A stretch of DNA of 64,000 nt from CAVVEC01 sp963770485 (GCA_963770485.1 CAVYPX010000016.1:496001-560000); one strand, 5' to 3'; counted from the stretch's first letter, positions 9,384 through 19,413 are shown. The notes: a model not told the origin generated them from the letters alone. Numbers and translations are program-made.

Positions 9384-10375
9384 GGCAAGAGTCTCCTGTA
9401 AGTTAGAGTTCCGCCCAAGTACCGGAAGCCGACGTTTTCGTAGAGTCGAGTTGCAGGAATGTTCGTGATTTGTGTCCCCACTTCAACAAAGTTGACGCCC
9501 CGTTCCCGAAACCACTCGAGCGCTCCAAGCGTGGCGGCTCGCCCGATACCCTTTGCTCGAAACTCCGAAGCGGTCGCAACCAACACGATGGTCCCGATCG
9601 CTGAGCCGACGTGTTTTTCTGCGGAACGGTCAATCTTGCACGTTACGAAGCCTGCGACGCGGCCAGATTCGACCGCTACCACGACGCCGTCCGCAGCTTC
9701 GCCAAGACATGAGTTCCTCACCCACGTTTCATGCAGCATGTCGGCGCGGTCTTTATCGATGGCCGGATCATTGTGGAACCGATCGTACCGATACGCAGAG
9801 CGCGCGATACGGCAGACCTCATCCATGTCGGCGGGCCGAAATTGCCGGACGGTAACGCCGGACTGTGCTGCTTGAACTGGACCATCCAACTTGCGACCGA
9901 AGGTCTGGATGCCATCGATGAGCTGAAAACCTGCGGCCTCCAAAGCATGAACACTGAGGTGCTCCACGGCTGGAGTTCGCGTCGTGACATACTGAATCCC
10001 GGAAGCGGAGCAATCTTCAAGAATGGAAGTAATCAAGTGCTTTTGGATACTCGCCGCGTCTGACGCTATGCACGGCAGAAGGTCCATCCGAGCCGTCGAC
10101 AGTTGCAAGAGGTCGCTGTCCCAGGGAAGTCGAACCCATGAAGCCATTCCGAGGAGGGTATTGTCCTCTTCGACAGCGTAGATGCGAGCGTCCCGACCAC
10201 AGATTGCCGCCACGCTTCGTTCTCGAACCAGATTACGGATTTGATCGACGCTGAACCACCTTGCCGCCCGGTATCCGGACTCCAGTACGCGGGATTCGAC
10301 GAGCCGGTCCAGATCTTGGAGGCGCACATGTTCCGGGCCGCGCAGCACACGCGTTGAGAGGCAAGTGGTACTCAT
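9380..10375 (-). CDS. GNAT-family N-acetyltransferase, WecD/RffC-like
   Basis: A 331-residue protein with two GNAT-like halves. The C-terminal half carries the acetyl-CoA-binding signature in FRAKGIGRAATLGALEWF (~270) and ends ENVGFRYLGGTLTYRR, very like dTDP-fucosamine acetyltransferase WecD; the N-terminal half is divergent. The pairing with the DegT aminotransferase (4-bp overlap) matches the WecE-WecD step that makes an N-acetylated 4-amino-4,6-dideoxyhexose. The upstream sugar-transferase gene also overlaps by 4 bp (ATGA), so the three genes are probably translationally coupled. Confidence 0.85.
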   Translation of the reverse strand: MSTTCLSTRVLRGPEHVRLQDLDRLVESRVLESGYRAARWFSVDQIRNLVRERSVAAICGRDARIYAVEEDNTLLGMASWVRLPWDSDLLQLSTARMDLLPCIASDAASIQKHLITSILEDCSASGIQYVTTRTPAVEHLSVHALEAAGFQLIDGIQTFGRKLDGPVQAAQSGVTVRQFRPADMDEVCRIARSAYRYDRFHNDPAIDKDRADMLHETWVRNSCLGEAADGVVVAVESGRVAGFVTCKIDRSAEKHVGSAIGTIVLVATASEFRAKGIGRAATLGALEWFRERGVNFVEVGTQITNIPATRLYENVGFRYLGGTLTYRRLLP

Positions 10376-11016
10376 TGAGCACTCACTCCACTTCGGAACA
10401 GCACATAGGGGATTGTTTTGACGAGAATCAAAACATCCAGCGCTAGAGATTGGCGGTTCACGTAGTCAACATCGAGAGCTTTACGAGCCTGCCATGGAAT
10501 GCCATTTCGGCCGTTAATCTGTGCCAGTCCCGTCAGGCCCGGCTTTACGCGCAGTTTAGCCTTCTCTGCGGCAGTGTAGTACTGAAGTTGATCGACCTGA
10601 TCGGGTCGTGGGCCGACAATGCTCATCTCGCCGCGCAGGACATTCCAGAGTTGTGGTAACTCATCCAGGCTGGTCTTCCGCAAGAACCGCCCGATGCCTG
10701 TGATGCGTGGATCGTCAGCACCTGTGTAAGCTGAGCCGTCTGAGCAGCGCATAGGCGGAGCATTGTGCATCATTGTCCGGAACTTTACTATCGAGAACGG
10801 GTGGCCGCTCAGCCCGAGCCGTTGCTGCCGGAAGAACACGGGCCCCGGTGAAGACAAACGGACGAGCATCGCGCAAAGCAGCATCAGCGGTAGCAGCAAA
10901 ATGAACATGAGAATTGTGATCACCAAATCCAATATTCGCTTCATTGTTTCCAGTTGTTTCTGCTGCCTGATATTGGGGAAATATTGTTGCCCCGCCGTCT
11001 GGGTTGTGTGTTCCAC
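10372..11016 (-). CDS. Initiating phosphoglycosyl transferase (bacterial sugar transferase, PglC/WbaP catalytic type)
   Basis: This 214-residue protein has one strong hydrophobic segment near the N-terminus (DLVITILMFILLLPLMLL) and the conserved core of monotopic phosphoglycosyl transferases: PGPVFFRQQRLG, FSIVKFRTM, RITGIGRFLRKTSLDELPQL, GEMSIVGPRP and LTGLAQINGR. It transfers a sugar phosphate to undecaprenyl phosphate, which begins repeat-unit synthesis on the inner face of the plasma membrane. The start may be GTG 11016 or, more in keeping with the family, ATG 10944 (MKRILDLV...), just before the membrane segment. Confidence 0.93.
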   Translation of the reverse strand: MEHTTQTAGQQYFPNIRQQKQLETMKRILDLVITILMFILLLPLMLLCAMLVRLSSPGPVFFRQQRLGLSGHPFSIVKFRTMMHNAPPMRCSDGSAYTGADDPRITGIGRFLRKTSLDELPQLWNVLRGEMSIVGPRPDQVDQLQYYTAAEKAKLRVKPGLTGLAQINGRNGIPWQARKALDVDYVNRQSLALDVLILVKTIPYVLFRSGVSAQ

Positions 11017-11055
11017 GAGATTCCGCAGATATGTCGGAGTAAGGAGTTACTTCTT

Positions 11056-12390
11056 CTAATGGTTAGGTCTTGCTGCTGACTCCAGTACGTCTATCACTTT
11101 CGGAAGATTTGATTCGTGGCAGAAATTGTTGCTCGCGAAAGCCTTTCCGGCGTCGCCACGGCGTTGCAGTTCGTCGCTCGGCAGCGCGACAATCGCGCGG
11201 ATCGCGGCGGCCAGGGCCTCCGGCTCCTCGGGAGGCAGTATCCACCCGGCGTCGGCAGCTGAGATTGCCCGCGCTGTTTCTGATTCTGGCAAAACCATCG
11301 CCAGCACGGGCCGGCCCGCCAGCAGGTACGAGATCAATTTCGAAGGAACAGAGGCCAGCGACTGTCTTCCGATGGTTGGCAAGAGCACGACATCGCCCAG
11401 TCCCAACACTGCTTCGGTTTCCTCTTGCTTCCAGGGAGAATGAAAGATGACGCGGTCGAGGCCCAGGGCATGGGCACGGGCCATGCAAGAGTCCAGGTTG
11501 CTGCCCGATCCTGCAATCAGAAGATAGGCGTTCCGAAGGTCTCTCAATTTTGCAAATGTTTCCACCAAACCTTCGGCGCCGGAGGCAGGACCCACATTGC
11601 CCGCGTAGACAGCGACAAATGCATCCTGGGGAATACTTTTCGCTTCGCGGAACTGTCGAACCACGCCGGGATCGATGTGAAGCGCATCACGCTCTGCCCA
11701 GTTGGGTACGACGTGCAACTTTGCTTCTGGAACAGCCCGTGTTTTCCGGTAGATCTCCTGGAATCGTTCCGAGATTACGATCAGGGCCTTCGCTGAGTTC
11801 GCAATCCAGGTGTCGATGGCGTGGATGGCGCGGAACACAAAACCTCGCCCTCCAGTGCGGCCTTGCGATTCGAGCGATTCCGGGTACAGGTCCTGGACCG
11901 ACACCACGACTGGAATCCCGCGGAGTTTTGCCACAGCAAGAATCATCAGTGTCGCGAAAACCGGCCAGGCATTGGAGTAGACTACGTCCGGACGCGGGCA
12001 AAACAACAATCGTGTTCCCGCTGTAATTCCAAACGACATGTTTTCGAGCAATCTTGGTATCATCTGCGACTTGGGCGCTAAGGTCCCAAAGCAGTGGACG
12101 AGGGTGTATCCCTGCGCCATCTTTTGTCTCGAGTACGGACGACGCCTGTAACCAGGGAACAGTATTCCTGCTGGCTTGTTTGGGAACGGGGCGAGCACGG
12201 TAACTGCATGCCCACGACTCACCAGTTCCTCGGCAACCGCCTGGCTCGTCGTCGCCGAAAACGTGAATTCCGGCGGGAAGACTGCGCTGATTACGACAGC
12301 TCGCAGCTGTCGAGTTTCGCTAAGTTCGACAGTGCCAACCGTGTTCCATGGCTTTGAATAGGGCCCGTGGTCTGGAAGCGTTGTGCTCAT
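11056..12390 (-). CDS. Glycosyltransferase family 4 (WbuB-like)
   Basis: About 444 residues. The ATG at 12390 is chosen because an open frame further upstream would run into asnB and its extra 55 residues are Arg-rich and unlike any glycosyltransferase. The protein has a GT-B fold: N-terminal VVISAVFPPEF..TSQAVAEEL, the linker region VVPNWAE, a nucleotide-binding half with FVAVYAGNVG and SVPSKLISYLLAGRPVLA. It resembles WbuB-type transferases of O-antigen and capsule loci. It should add one sugar to the lipid-linked repeat unit at the cytoplasmic membrane; donor and linkage are unknown. Confidence 0.88.
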   Translation of the reverse strand: MSTTLPDHGPYSKPWNTVGTVELSETRQLRAVVISAVFPPEFTFSATTSQAVAEELVSRGHAVTVLAPFPNKPAGILFPGYRRRPYSRQKMAQGYTLVHCFGTLAPKSQMIPRLLENMSFGITAGTRLLFCPRPDVVYSNAWPVFATLMILAVAKLRGIPVVVSVQDLYPESLESQGRTGGRGFVFRAIHAIDTWIANSAKALIVISERFQEIYRKTRAVPEAKLHVVPNWAERDALHIDPGVVRQFREAKSIPQDAFVAVYAGNVGPASGAEGLVETFAKLRDLRNAYLLIAGSGSNLDSCMARAHALGLDRVIFHSPWKQEETEAVLGLGDVVLLPTIGRQSLASVPSKLISYLLAGRPVLAMVLPESETARAISAADAGWILPPEEPEALAAAIRAIVALPSDELQRRGDAGKAFASNNFCHESNLPKVIDVLESAARPNH

Positions 12391-12472
12391 GACAGCTGCT
12401 GGTCTGGTCGGTTGATCGTAGATAAGCAATCGGAAGCAGCGATTAACACTCCGACACCAACTCAACCACGAC

Positions 12473-14362
12473 TCAGGAAACCTCCGCTGCCCGCGCCGAG
12501 AGCGGTCCTGACCACTCCATCTCCGAACCGAGATCGTCCTGAGCATGAATTCCAAATTGCTCCGCCCACACTGCCAGCGAATACAGCCGCCATTGCACGC
12601 GCTGAGCGAGTGAGGAGTAGGAGCGTTTCAGCTTGCGTTCGTTGCTGATGGCGCGCACCAGCGGCGATCGCAGCACAGTTTGGCGGACTTCACTTAGGCG
12701 GTCACTAGTCCAAATGGAATCCGGCGCTTCAAACCCGATCTTGTCTTTGCGCCAAATCACCTCGGCGGGCACCTTAGGAGACATGGCTTTGCGCAGGATC
12801 CACTTCGACCATCCGTCCTTGATCTTGTATTCCAGGGGCAGGCCTACGCAGAACTCCACCAGCCTGAAGTCCATGAAAGGCAACCGCGTCTCCACACCAA
12901 ATGCCATCGAGTTCCGGTCCTCGTAGCGCAGCAAAGCTGGAAGAGTGCGAACCATGATCTCACTGATCTGAAAGCTGGCCAGGTCGCAGTGCGAGCCCAG
13001 TTCTCGCAGGGTTTCCGGCATGCCAGGTGCCCGGCGAAGGAATGCCGTGTCCCAGCAAGCCTTGCTATGGCGTATCCAGGGCATTGCGACGGAAAACATG
13101 TATTTGAACGCGCTGCGTCCGGAAAGGCGGCTATTGTTATGAAGTGACCGTTGCAGGGCTGCGAGCGCCGTGAGCGGACCTTGCTCGCGCAGCAGAGCGT
13201 TAAAGTAGAAACCGAAATAGTACGGGTAACCCAGCAAAGTCTCATCCGCGCCCTGGCCATCGAGCAGGACTGTAATACCGCGCTCTCGCGCCATGCGCAT
13301 GACAAAATACGCCATCAAGGGCGAGGGTCCAGCGAACGGTTCATCCTGGGAATAGGCCACCTCTGCCATGGTGGCGGAAAAATCTCCCATCGCGGGGGTG
13401 AAAGTCAACCACTGCATGCCGCAGTGTTCCACCATGGTGCGAGCGTAGCCGGATTCATCATTTGCCGGATCGCAGCTGATTGCCGTCAATCCGGCAAACG
13501 GCCGGCTGGTGCGCTGACGATGCCGCTCGGTCGCAATAGAGACAATGCTGGAACTGTCCAGACCTCCGCTCAGGCAACTGCCCACCGGCACATCGGAACG
13601 CAAGCGCAATGTCACCGCGCTCTCCAGCAACTCTGCAAACTGCCGCTCCAGTTCTTCCGGCGAAGCGTCACCCAGGTCGGTGCCCCGAGGCTTATACCAG
13701 CAAGTCTGCTGCAGAACGCCGCTGCGCAGGTCAATGGTGAACTGGTGGCCGGGAAGAAGCTTCTGCACCGCCTCGAAAAATGTGTCTTCGGAGTCATCCA
13801 GTATGGAGTCGGCCAGGAACGAGGCAACCGCCTTGCGGTTGGCGCGCCGTGTTGGGATCAATTCCAGCAACTGCTTGATCTCCGAAGCGAAGCCGAAATG
13901 TTTCTCGTTATCGACGAAATAAAATGGCTTGACGCCAAACCGGTCGCGCGAGCAGAAGACAATCTGACGTTCGCGGTCGTGAATGGCGAACGCCCACATG
14001 CCGTTAAATTCGCGAACGCAATCGTCACCCCACTCCGCATAGGCGGCGAGAATGACTTCGGTGTCAGAACTGGAGATGAAGCGGTAGCCGCGCCTTTGCA
14101 GCTCTTGTCGAATTTCGAGATAGTTGTAAATCTGGCCATTGAACGTAATCGTGGAGCGGCCATCGCTCGAGTGCATGGGCTGGCGGCCACCCTCGCTTAA
14201 GTCAATGATCGCCAGCCGGCGATGGCCGAATCCCAGGTTGGCGGATAAGTAGTAGCCGGAGCCATCCGGACCGCGATGACGAGCGCGTTCCGTCATCCGC
14301 TCTAACAATCCGCGGTCCACGGGTGCGCCGTTCTTGTTGATGATGCCCGCTATTCCACACAT
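12473..14362 (-). CDS. asnB: Glutamine-hydrolysing asparagine synthase-like amidotransferase
   Basis: A 629-residue protein starting MCGIAGI, so Cys2 is the N-terminal nucleophile of the glutaminase domain (RHRGPDGSGYY, FNGQIYNYLEIR). The synthetase domain has the PP-loop SGGLDSSS (~262). Length and domain order fit AsnB. AsnB homologues inside polysaccharide clusters (for example WbpS-type) often amidate a sugar uronic acid instead of aspartate. Because this cluster also encodes WbpE and WbpB/WbpD-like enzymes for a diacetamido-uronic acid, amidation of that residue is a reasonable inference. The start overlaps the end of the acyltransferase gene by 13 bp. Confidence 0.93.
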   Translation of the reverse strand: MCGIAGIINKNGAPVDRGLLERMTERARHRGPDGSGYYLSANLGFGHRRLAIIDLSEGGRQPMHSSDGRSTITFNGQIYNYLEIRQELQRRGYRFISSSDTEVILAAYAEWGDDCVREFNGMWAFAIHDRERQIVFCSRDRFGVKPFYFVDNEKHFGFASEIKQLLELIPTRRANRKAVASFLADSILDDSEDTFFEAVQKLLPGHQFTIDLRSGVLQQTCWYKPRGTDLGDASPEELERQFAELLESAVTLRLRSDVPVGSCLSGGLDSSSIVSIATERHRQRTSRPFAGLTAISCDPANDESGYARTMVEHCGMQWLTFTPAMGDFSATMAEVAYSQDEPFAGPSPLMAYFVMRMARERGITVLLDGQGADETLLGYPYYFGFYFNALLREQGPLTALAALQRSLHNNSRLSGRSAFKYMFSVAMPWIRHSKACWDTAFLRRAPGMPETLRELGSHCDLASFQISEIMVRTLPALLRYEDRNSMAFGVETRLPFMDFRLVEFCVGLPLEYKIKDGWSKWILRKAMSPKVPAEVIWRKDKIGFEAPDSIWTSDRLSEVRQTVLRSPLVRAISNERKLKRSYSSLAQRVQWRLYSLAVWAEQFGIHAQDDLGSEMEWSGPLSARAAEVS

Positions 14363-15376
14363 AAACGTGACCTCAAAACTACCGGCTGGTCTTTTTCCTG
14401 GTGAACGCGTAACCCCAAAAAGGGTTTCTCAATTGCATAGTGGCAGACAAGCGCCGCGCTGATGGCCAGAACCAGATTCAGTGGAAAGCTGGCAATGAGA
14501 GCCTGCGAATTACGATTTAGAAATGGCTGCTGACACAAATACAAGCTGTAGCTCAGAACACCGAGCCAAATGACGGGACGGTTGTTGAGCAGGCGATAGG
14601 GGCGTCGAATTACGTGATCAATCATGACGGCGATGCTGAAATGCAAGAGCGTGAGGCCGGCTACTTGGTACGACTTGTTGTGAACAAATTTCCAATAGTG
14701 GAGCGCCAGCGTCGTCGGAACCAGTGTCAGCATCCATCGTGACTGCAACAGCCACGCAAAGCGTTCCAGCCGTGGACGGTAGATTGCCAACAGGCACCCG
14801 GTGGCTAGCGCGTCAGCGACCGTCGGGAAATACGTATCAAAGCTGCTGCGGAGCGGGCTGAAATAGAACGCCACCCGAATGAACGGGCAGGCACAGATTA
14901 CAGCCAATGCGATCATGGCCCGTTTGCGGAAGGCGAAGGCCATGGCGAAAGGCCAAAGGAGGTAAAACTGCTCTTCCACCGAAAGCGACCAAAGGTGTCC
15001 CAGCACCCAAGTTGGGTGGATGTAATTGCTCAGGTAACAAACGGCAGCGGCGATTTCCCGGCCACTGAGCGTGCTCGAGACCAATACGATGACTGCTGCC
15101 ATATATGCGTACGCGGCGGGCAATATTCGATATGCCCGGCGCACGTAGAAGGACCGCAGACGAATCGCACCCGTGTTTTCGTGCTCCTGCAGCAACAAAT
15201 GAGTGATAAGAAATCCGCTGATTACAAAGAAGATCCGCACACCAAATTCCGCGTACCGGGTAAAAAACCCAAGGGCGGAGGGGAACCCTCGTGTGCCGGC
15301 CAAATGGCCAAGCAGTACGAAGCATATGGAAATGGCACGAAGTCCATCCAGGGAAAGAAATGCGGGATTTGTTCAC
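14350..15376 (-). CDS. OafA-type acyltransferase 3, with 5' frameshift
   Basis: The main frame (up to ~15360) encodes LDGLRAISI...GVRIFFVISGFLITHLLLQEH and SLSVEEQFYLLWP, hallmarks of multi-span acyltransferase-3 (OafA) enzymes that O-acetylate polysaccharides. This frame has no proper start: going upstream it meets TGA without ATG or GTG. The expected N-terminus lies one frame over: GTG at 15376 reads VNKSRIS. Removing one base from the T-rich run on the coding strand (15354-15360) would join it as VNKSRISSLDGLRAISI, a normal start for the family. So there is a 1-bp insertion relative to an intact gene: sequencing error, true inactivation, or slippage-based switching. The C-terminal part appears intact, ~330 residues in total if repaired. 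Confidence 0.8.
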
Positions 15377-15413
15377 GAAGGTCACAACTATGGGTCAGCC
15401 GGACGTCAAAGCT

Positions 15414-16664
15414 TCAAACATCGAGTGATTTTGCGCGCGCTATCTCAGGCGGTCGCGCAAGCGGGCGCGAACGGGCCTCGTCCGGCCTGAACTCCGCGAC
15501 AAGTTCGCGGTACAACCCGGCCAGCATGGATGCGTTCATCTTGCTGTCATAGTGTTCCGCCACATACTGCTGGAAGCGTTGCGCACGCAGCGCGCTCTCC
15601 TCACGATTTTGCAGAGCGTGCTGGATTGCGTGCACGAGGGCGTCAGGATCCTCGCGGGGGATGAGCAGACCGCGATCGTTCCCTAACAAGTCAGGAATGC
15701 TGGAGACAGCTGTAGCGACGACCGGCAATCCGGTGGCTCCCGCCTCGACCAGCACTGTTGGCATGCCTTCGGCATGCGTCGGAAGCACCATAAGGTCGGC
15801 GGCATTCAGATACTTTGGAATGTCGTCATTGGAGACAGGTGGCACCCAGATGCACCCGGACGCGTGTCTTACGATTTCGCGGCACGGACCGTCGCCAACC
15901 AGAACAACGGAGGTGTCTTTGGCAAGTTGCTGAGCCGCCCGAACCAGCGTTTCGATTCCTTTGGCACGAAGGAATTCCCCAACGAACAAAACAACGTTCC
16001 CCTCAACTGGCAGCCCCAGGAGTGCGCGCAATTCGCGCTTGTCTCCAAATGGCCGGAAGCGTTCCCTATCAACTCCGATTGGCCAGAAGAGAGACTTGGC
16101 GCCGGTAAGATCGAGAATGATGCGCACCAATTCATTGCTTACTGCCAGCACGGAATCGGCATGTGTCATTGCATAGCGAAACCGCCGCAGGTTGAGTCTC
16201 GACTGATACGGGGTTGTGTGGCCGTCGTTCCCATGCACCGTCACCACCGCCGGTACCTTCCAGCGCCGTGCTAGCTGCGTAGCAACAGCGCCGTAAGGAT
16301 ATGCAAAGTGTCCGTGAACAATGTCAGGCTTCTCGCGAACCGCAAGGCTTATGGCAGAACTCATTGACGTGGGGACCAGGTTCAGTGGAAGACTGTGCGG
16401 CATCCGGATGTATCTAGGGAGCAACACTGAAATGCCCTTCCAACGGTAGGCAGCCGGCGGATCCGTGAACCGTCGCAAAGTACCGAACCCGCTGAGCATT
16501 TGGGGGACGTAGGGAATTGGAATGGTTACAGTGACGTCCACACCCGCATCACGTAACCCTTCCACCTGGTTCCGAAAGAACGAGCCTACTGCAGGGCAGG
16601 ATTGCGAAGGATAGGACCAGCAGATATAAAGTGCTCGCACGGGTTTTGCGTGGTCGCTGCACAT
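15414..16664 (-). CDS. Glycosyltransferase family 4
   Basis: A 416-residue GT-B glycosyltransferase. N-terminal part: ALYICWSYPSQSCPAVGSFFRNQVEGL, and HGHFAYPYGAVA near the middle. The nucleotide-sugar-binding half contains the EX7E motif in HAEGMPTVLVEAGATGLP (~296). The start is ATG 16664. It is predicted to be cytosolic or membrane-associated and to extend the lipid-linked oligosaccharide. It lies between the polymerase and the acyltransferase gene with 25-38 bp gaps, consistent with one operon. Confidence 0.92.
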   Translation of the reverse strand: MCSDHAKPVRALYICWSYPSQSCPAVGSFFRNQVEGLRDAGVDVTVTIPIPYVPQMLSGFGTLRRFTDPPAAYRWKGISVLLPRYIRMPHSLPLNLVPTSMSSAISLAVREKPDIVHGHFAYPYGAVATQLARRWKVPAVVTVHGNDGHTTPYQSRLNLRRFRYAMTHADSVLAVSNELVRIILDLTGAKSLFWPIGVDRERFRPFGDKRELRALLGLPVEGNVVLFVGEFLRAKGIETLVRAAQQLAKDTSVVLVGDGPCREIVRHASGCIWVPPVSNDDIPKYLNAADLMVLPTHAEGMPTVLVEAGATGLPVVATAVSSIPDLLGNDRGLLIPREDPDALVHAIQHALQNREESALRAQRFQQYVAEHYDSKMNASMLAGLYRELVAEFRPDEARSRPLARPPEIARAKSLDV

Positions 16665-16689
16665 CGTGGCGACTCAGAGTTAGTGAGTA

Positions 16690-18039
16690 TCAGATTCCAG
16701 AAGCACTTGGCTGTGGAGTGAGTGGATTCGCGTTTCTGCCTTCGCCTGGCAGCGTGCTGAATTCAGATCTGAAGCGCACAGCGGTCACGCTGCGTCGTGC
16801 CGTGACACCAATGGCCACGCTCATGCTCAACATGAGCCAAAAAACCTTGTTGTGTTGCCATTCCACGGAACAGGCTGCCAACAGGATCGTGATCAGAGCC
16901 GCGAATGGTGTCCAACCCATCGAAGTTCGCCGCACGCGCCAGACGGAACGCACCGCATAATACACGAAGTAAAGAAGAGGAAAGCTGCCCAGCAAACCGA
17001 CGCTCGTAAACGCCCACATGAAAGTGTTCTCCGTGCTTCGGGCCGCGCTGTTATCGTGCATCCGCTCCGCCAGTTCCTGGCTGTTTTGCACTGGCCCCCA
17101 GCCTAGCAACGGCTTCGTACCCACCATTTCCAGGGTTTGGGGATACAGCAATTCACGTTCGGCCATGTCACCGCTGTCTAAAGTGCGATCCCACCGGTCG
17201 GTTAGAACGGATGTCGTGGTGATGGCATAGATTAAAGTGCTTGCAGCTGCCGCCAGGGTCAGAGTCCGTATGACCCGCAACACGCCGCCCGCGGCCATAA
17301 CGCTAGGCCATATGAGGACAGCCAAGCCTGCCGCCATCGCGAGCATGCCGCCGCGGGAACCGGTACGCAAAATCGCCACTATGATCAGAGGGCAACCGAC
17401 GGCGGCGATCATCATCCGGACGCGGCTGGAACGCGTGCGGCTCCAGGCTAACCCCGTCATCAACACCACCCCGACAGATAGTTTCCCGCAAATGATATTG
17501 GGATCTTCACCCAGGGCCGTGACTCGACCCTCCATGATTTCCGTGGTCGTCAGTCCCAGAAGCTGCAACACAGCGAGCACGGCGCAACTGATGGCAAAGG
17601 TCCACGCGATCCGCTCGTACATCTTTGGACGACTGCTGATGGTGTTGATAACCAGCCACGCCATTCCAACCATCTGCACGAGCATGAGCATGGAATTGGC
17701 GGCAACCGGCAATAATTGTGGATCCAGAAGCAAGCTGCGGGTTGAGAAGATCCCGATAAAAAGCAGCATCGCCGCTACCGTACGGTGCACGTATCGCAGA
17801 GGGATGTACGAATTGATCGCGCATGACGCAGCCCAAACAAGCCCGAGCACCCTGGAAATCGTGAGCGACATCGGTTCCACGCCCTGACCGGAAGATCCCA
17901 CGGTTTCAAACGGGATGGAGGCCACAAATGCGTAAAGGGGTAAGTCCAGGAAGTGCGCGAATAGCAACCGTATATCGCTGCTGGGCAGTAATGGGTGCGC
18001 GTTCCCGGGAAGTAGTGACCAGGCGCCGAATTTCTTCAC
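16690..18039 (-). CDS. O-antigen polymerase/ligase family membrane protein (Wzy/WaaL-like)
   Basis: A 449-residue polytopic membrane protein with about 10-12 hydrophobic segments. The family signature is visible as LRTGSRGGMLAM (~230) and LLGWGPVQNSQEL (~310), followed by the periplasmic loop and further membrane segments. In a cluster with a flippase and a Wzc/Wza pair it is most likely the polymerase joining repeat units in the periplasm; a ligase role cannot be excluded because Wzy and WaaL share this fold. The GTG start at 18039 overlaps the flippase stop (GTGA), supporting the start and coupling. Confidence 0.85.
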   Translation of the reverse strand: MKKFGAWSLLPGNAHPLLPSSDIRLLFAHFLDLPLYAFVASIPFETVGSSGQGVEPMSLTISRVLGLVWAASCAINSYIPLRYVHRTVAAMLLFIGIFSTRSLLLDPQLLPVAANSMLMLVQMVGMAWLVINTISSRPKMYERIAWTFAISCAVLAVLQLLGLTTTEIMEGRVTALGEDPNIICGKLSVGVVLMTGLAWSRTRSSRVRMMIAAVGCPLIIVAILRTGSRGGMLAMAAGLAVLIWPSVMAAGGVLRVIRTLTLAAAASTLIYAITTTSVLTDRWDRTLDSGDMAERELLYPQTLEMVGTKPLLGWGPVQNSQELAERMHDNSAARSTENTFMWAFTSVGLLGSFPLLYFVYYAVRSVWRVRRTSMGWTPFAALITILLAACSVEWQHNKVFWLMLSMSVAIGVTARRSVTAVRFRSEFSTLPGEGRNANPLTPQPSASGI

Positions 18040-19400
18040 GCCGATACTCCTGTAAACTGCGCGGACAATTTTCCGCAGTATTGGCGGCCCAGGGCCCAGT
18101 CGCTGTCTGTGGGGATGAACAACTCACGGAAGCTGGCGCCGGTGTCGCGGCGAAACGCGATCAGGGATCCCAGGGTAGTTACGGCGCAGGATAATGACGA
18201 GACGACTGATGCCCCATAGAATGACGACCGAGGAACAATAATCAGATCAAGGGCGATGGTCACGGCAGTGCCCATCAGAGAGTTGACCAGATTTATGTGG
18301 GGGCGACCTGTCCCTGCAAAATAGGCAGCCAGAATATTTGTGGAAGCAAAAACTGCGCAGCCCGGCGCCAAAATAGCCAAACTGATGGCAGAAGTGCTGA
18401 ATTTTTTCCCGAACACCAGTGGAATCAGAACTGGTCCAACGGCGGCGAGACTACCTGCCACGACTGCCGTAAAGGTGAACAGCAAACGGTGGACCCGAGT
18501 CACCATGCGGACCATCTCTATACGATTGGCGGCGGAGGAAATCGTAGGGAACAGGATGCCCTGCATGGCCACCGGTAGCAAATTGATCGCCTGCGCAATC
18601 AGCACTGCGGTCTGATACAGACCGACATCCGCGGCTCCCCAATAGTGGTACACAAAGAAAAGATCAATCCGGTTGTTAACATATTGGGCAGTACTCGCGA
18701 AATAAGATGGCAAAGAAAACCGAAATGCCCGGCCTAGGCCGATGTCGTTAGTGCTCGGAGTTGCAGACGGCACCTGGCTTCCATAGGTCACGATCGCAGT
18801 TCCGACCGCAGCCATGTTAGCGACGACCATTGCGTAAACCATGGGGACGCGAACGAAACGGGACACCGCGAACGCTCCCAGGATGAATAAGATGCCAAGC
18901 ACCTGCTTTCCCACATCGCCGTAATTGGCCGCAATGAATTCGTGGTGACCAACCAGCACAGCGCGATAAAACGCCGAGGTAGCAAGTAATAGAATCGTGA
19001 GAGCGACTGCGGGCACGCCCCAACGTCCGAGTTCGGTTGGAATAATGGACCTGGTGAGACCAATGAGTTCCGCCCCGTACAGAGATACCAATGCCACACA
19101 TCCTTCTGCGAGGGCGATCAAGGTGAGGACTCGCATCAGACGAGCGCTATTCACCGGCTGGGACGCCACAACGTAGGTTACTCCTGCGTTCAGAGCCATG
19201 CTGAGCACAACCGTGAATAACATGGAGGTCGCGACGTAAACGTCATAGATGCCCTTTTGCGCCGGTCCCAGGAGCCGGGCGAGCAGCGCCGTTGCCATCA
19301 ACCCGCAGACCACCTGCACCATATTTGTGCCGCCGGCATAGGCGCCCGCTTTGGCGACCGATACGCGCCCCACCTTTTGTCTAGCTGTTCCTGTAAGCAT
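18036..19400 (-). CDS. Polysaccharide flippase (Wzx, MOP superfamily)
   Basis: About 454 residues from ATG 19400, with roughly 12-14 hydrophobic segments and the MOP/Wzx pattern (SVAKAGAYAGGTNMVQVV near the start; YVNNRIDLFFVYHYWGAADVG in the middle). An in-frame ATG at 19457 exists but would add a hydrophilic stretch and overlap the upstream gene by 44 bp, so I prefer 19400; neither has a strong ribosome-binding site. It moves the undecaprenyl-linked repeat unit to the periplasmic side for polymerisation. Confidence 0.88.
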   Translation of the reverse strand: MLTGTARQKVGRVSVAKAGAYAGGTNMVQVVCGLMATALLARLLGPAQKGIYDVYVATSMLFTVVLSMALNAGVTYVVASQPVNSARLMRVLTLIALAEGCVALVSLYGAELIGLTRSIIPTELGRWGVPAVALTILLLATSAFYRAVLVGHHEFIAANYGDVGKQVLGILFILGAFAVSRFVRVPMVYAMVVANMAAVGTAIVTYGSQVPSATPSTNDIGLGRAFRFSLPSYFASTAQYVNNRIDLFFVYHYWGAADVGLYQTAVLIAQAINLLPVAMQGILFPTISSAANRIEMVRMVTRVHRLLFTFTAVVAGSLAAVGPVLIPLVFGKKFSTSAISLAILAPGCAVFASTNILAAYFAGTGRPHINLVNSLMGTAVTIALDLIIVPRSSFYGASVVSSLSCAVTTLGSLIAFRRDTGASFRELFIPTDSDWALGRQYCGKLSAQFTGVSA

Positions 19401-19413
19401 CTGTGAGAAGTCT

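Noticed and set aside
12391..12555. Upstream extension of the glycosyltransferase at 11056 by 55 codons
   Set aside because: It overlaps asnB, is Arg-rich and does not look like a GT-B N-terminus; ATG 12390 was taken.
13151..14200. Long plus-strand frame of 349 codons
   Set aside because: It lies entirely antisense to asnB, which has full catalytic motifs.
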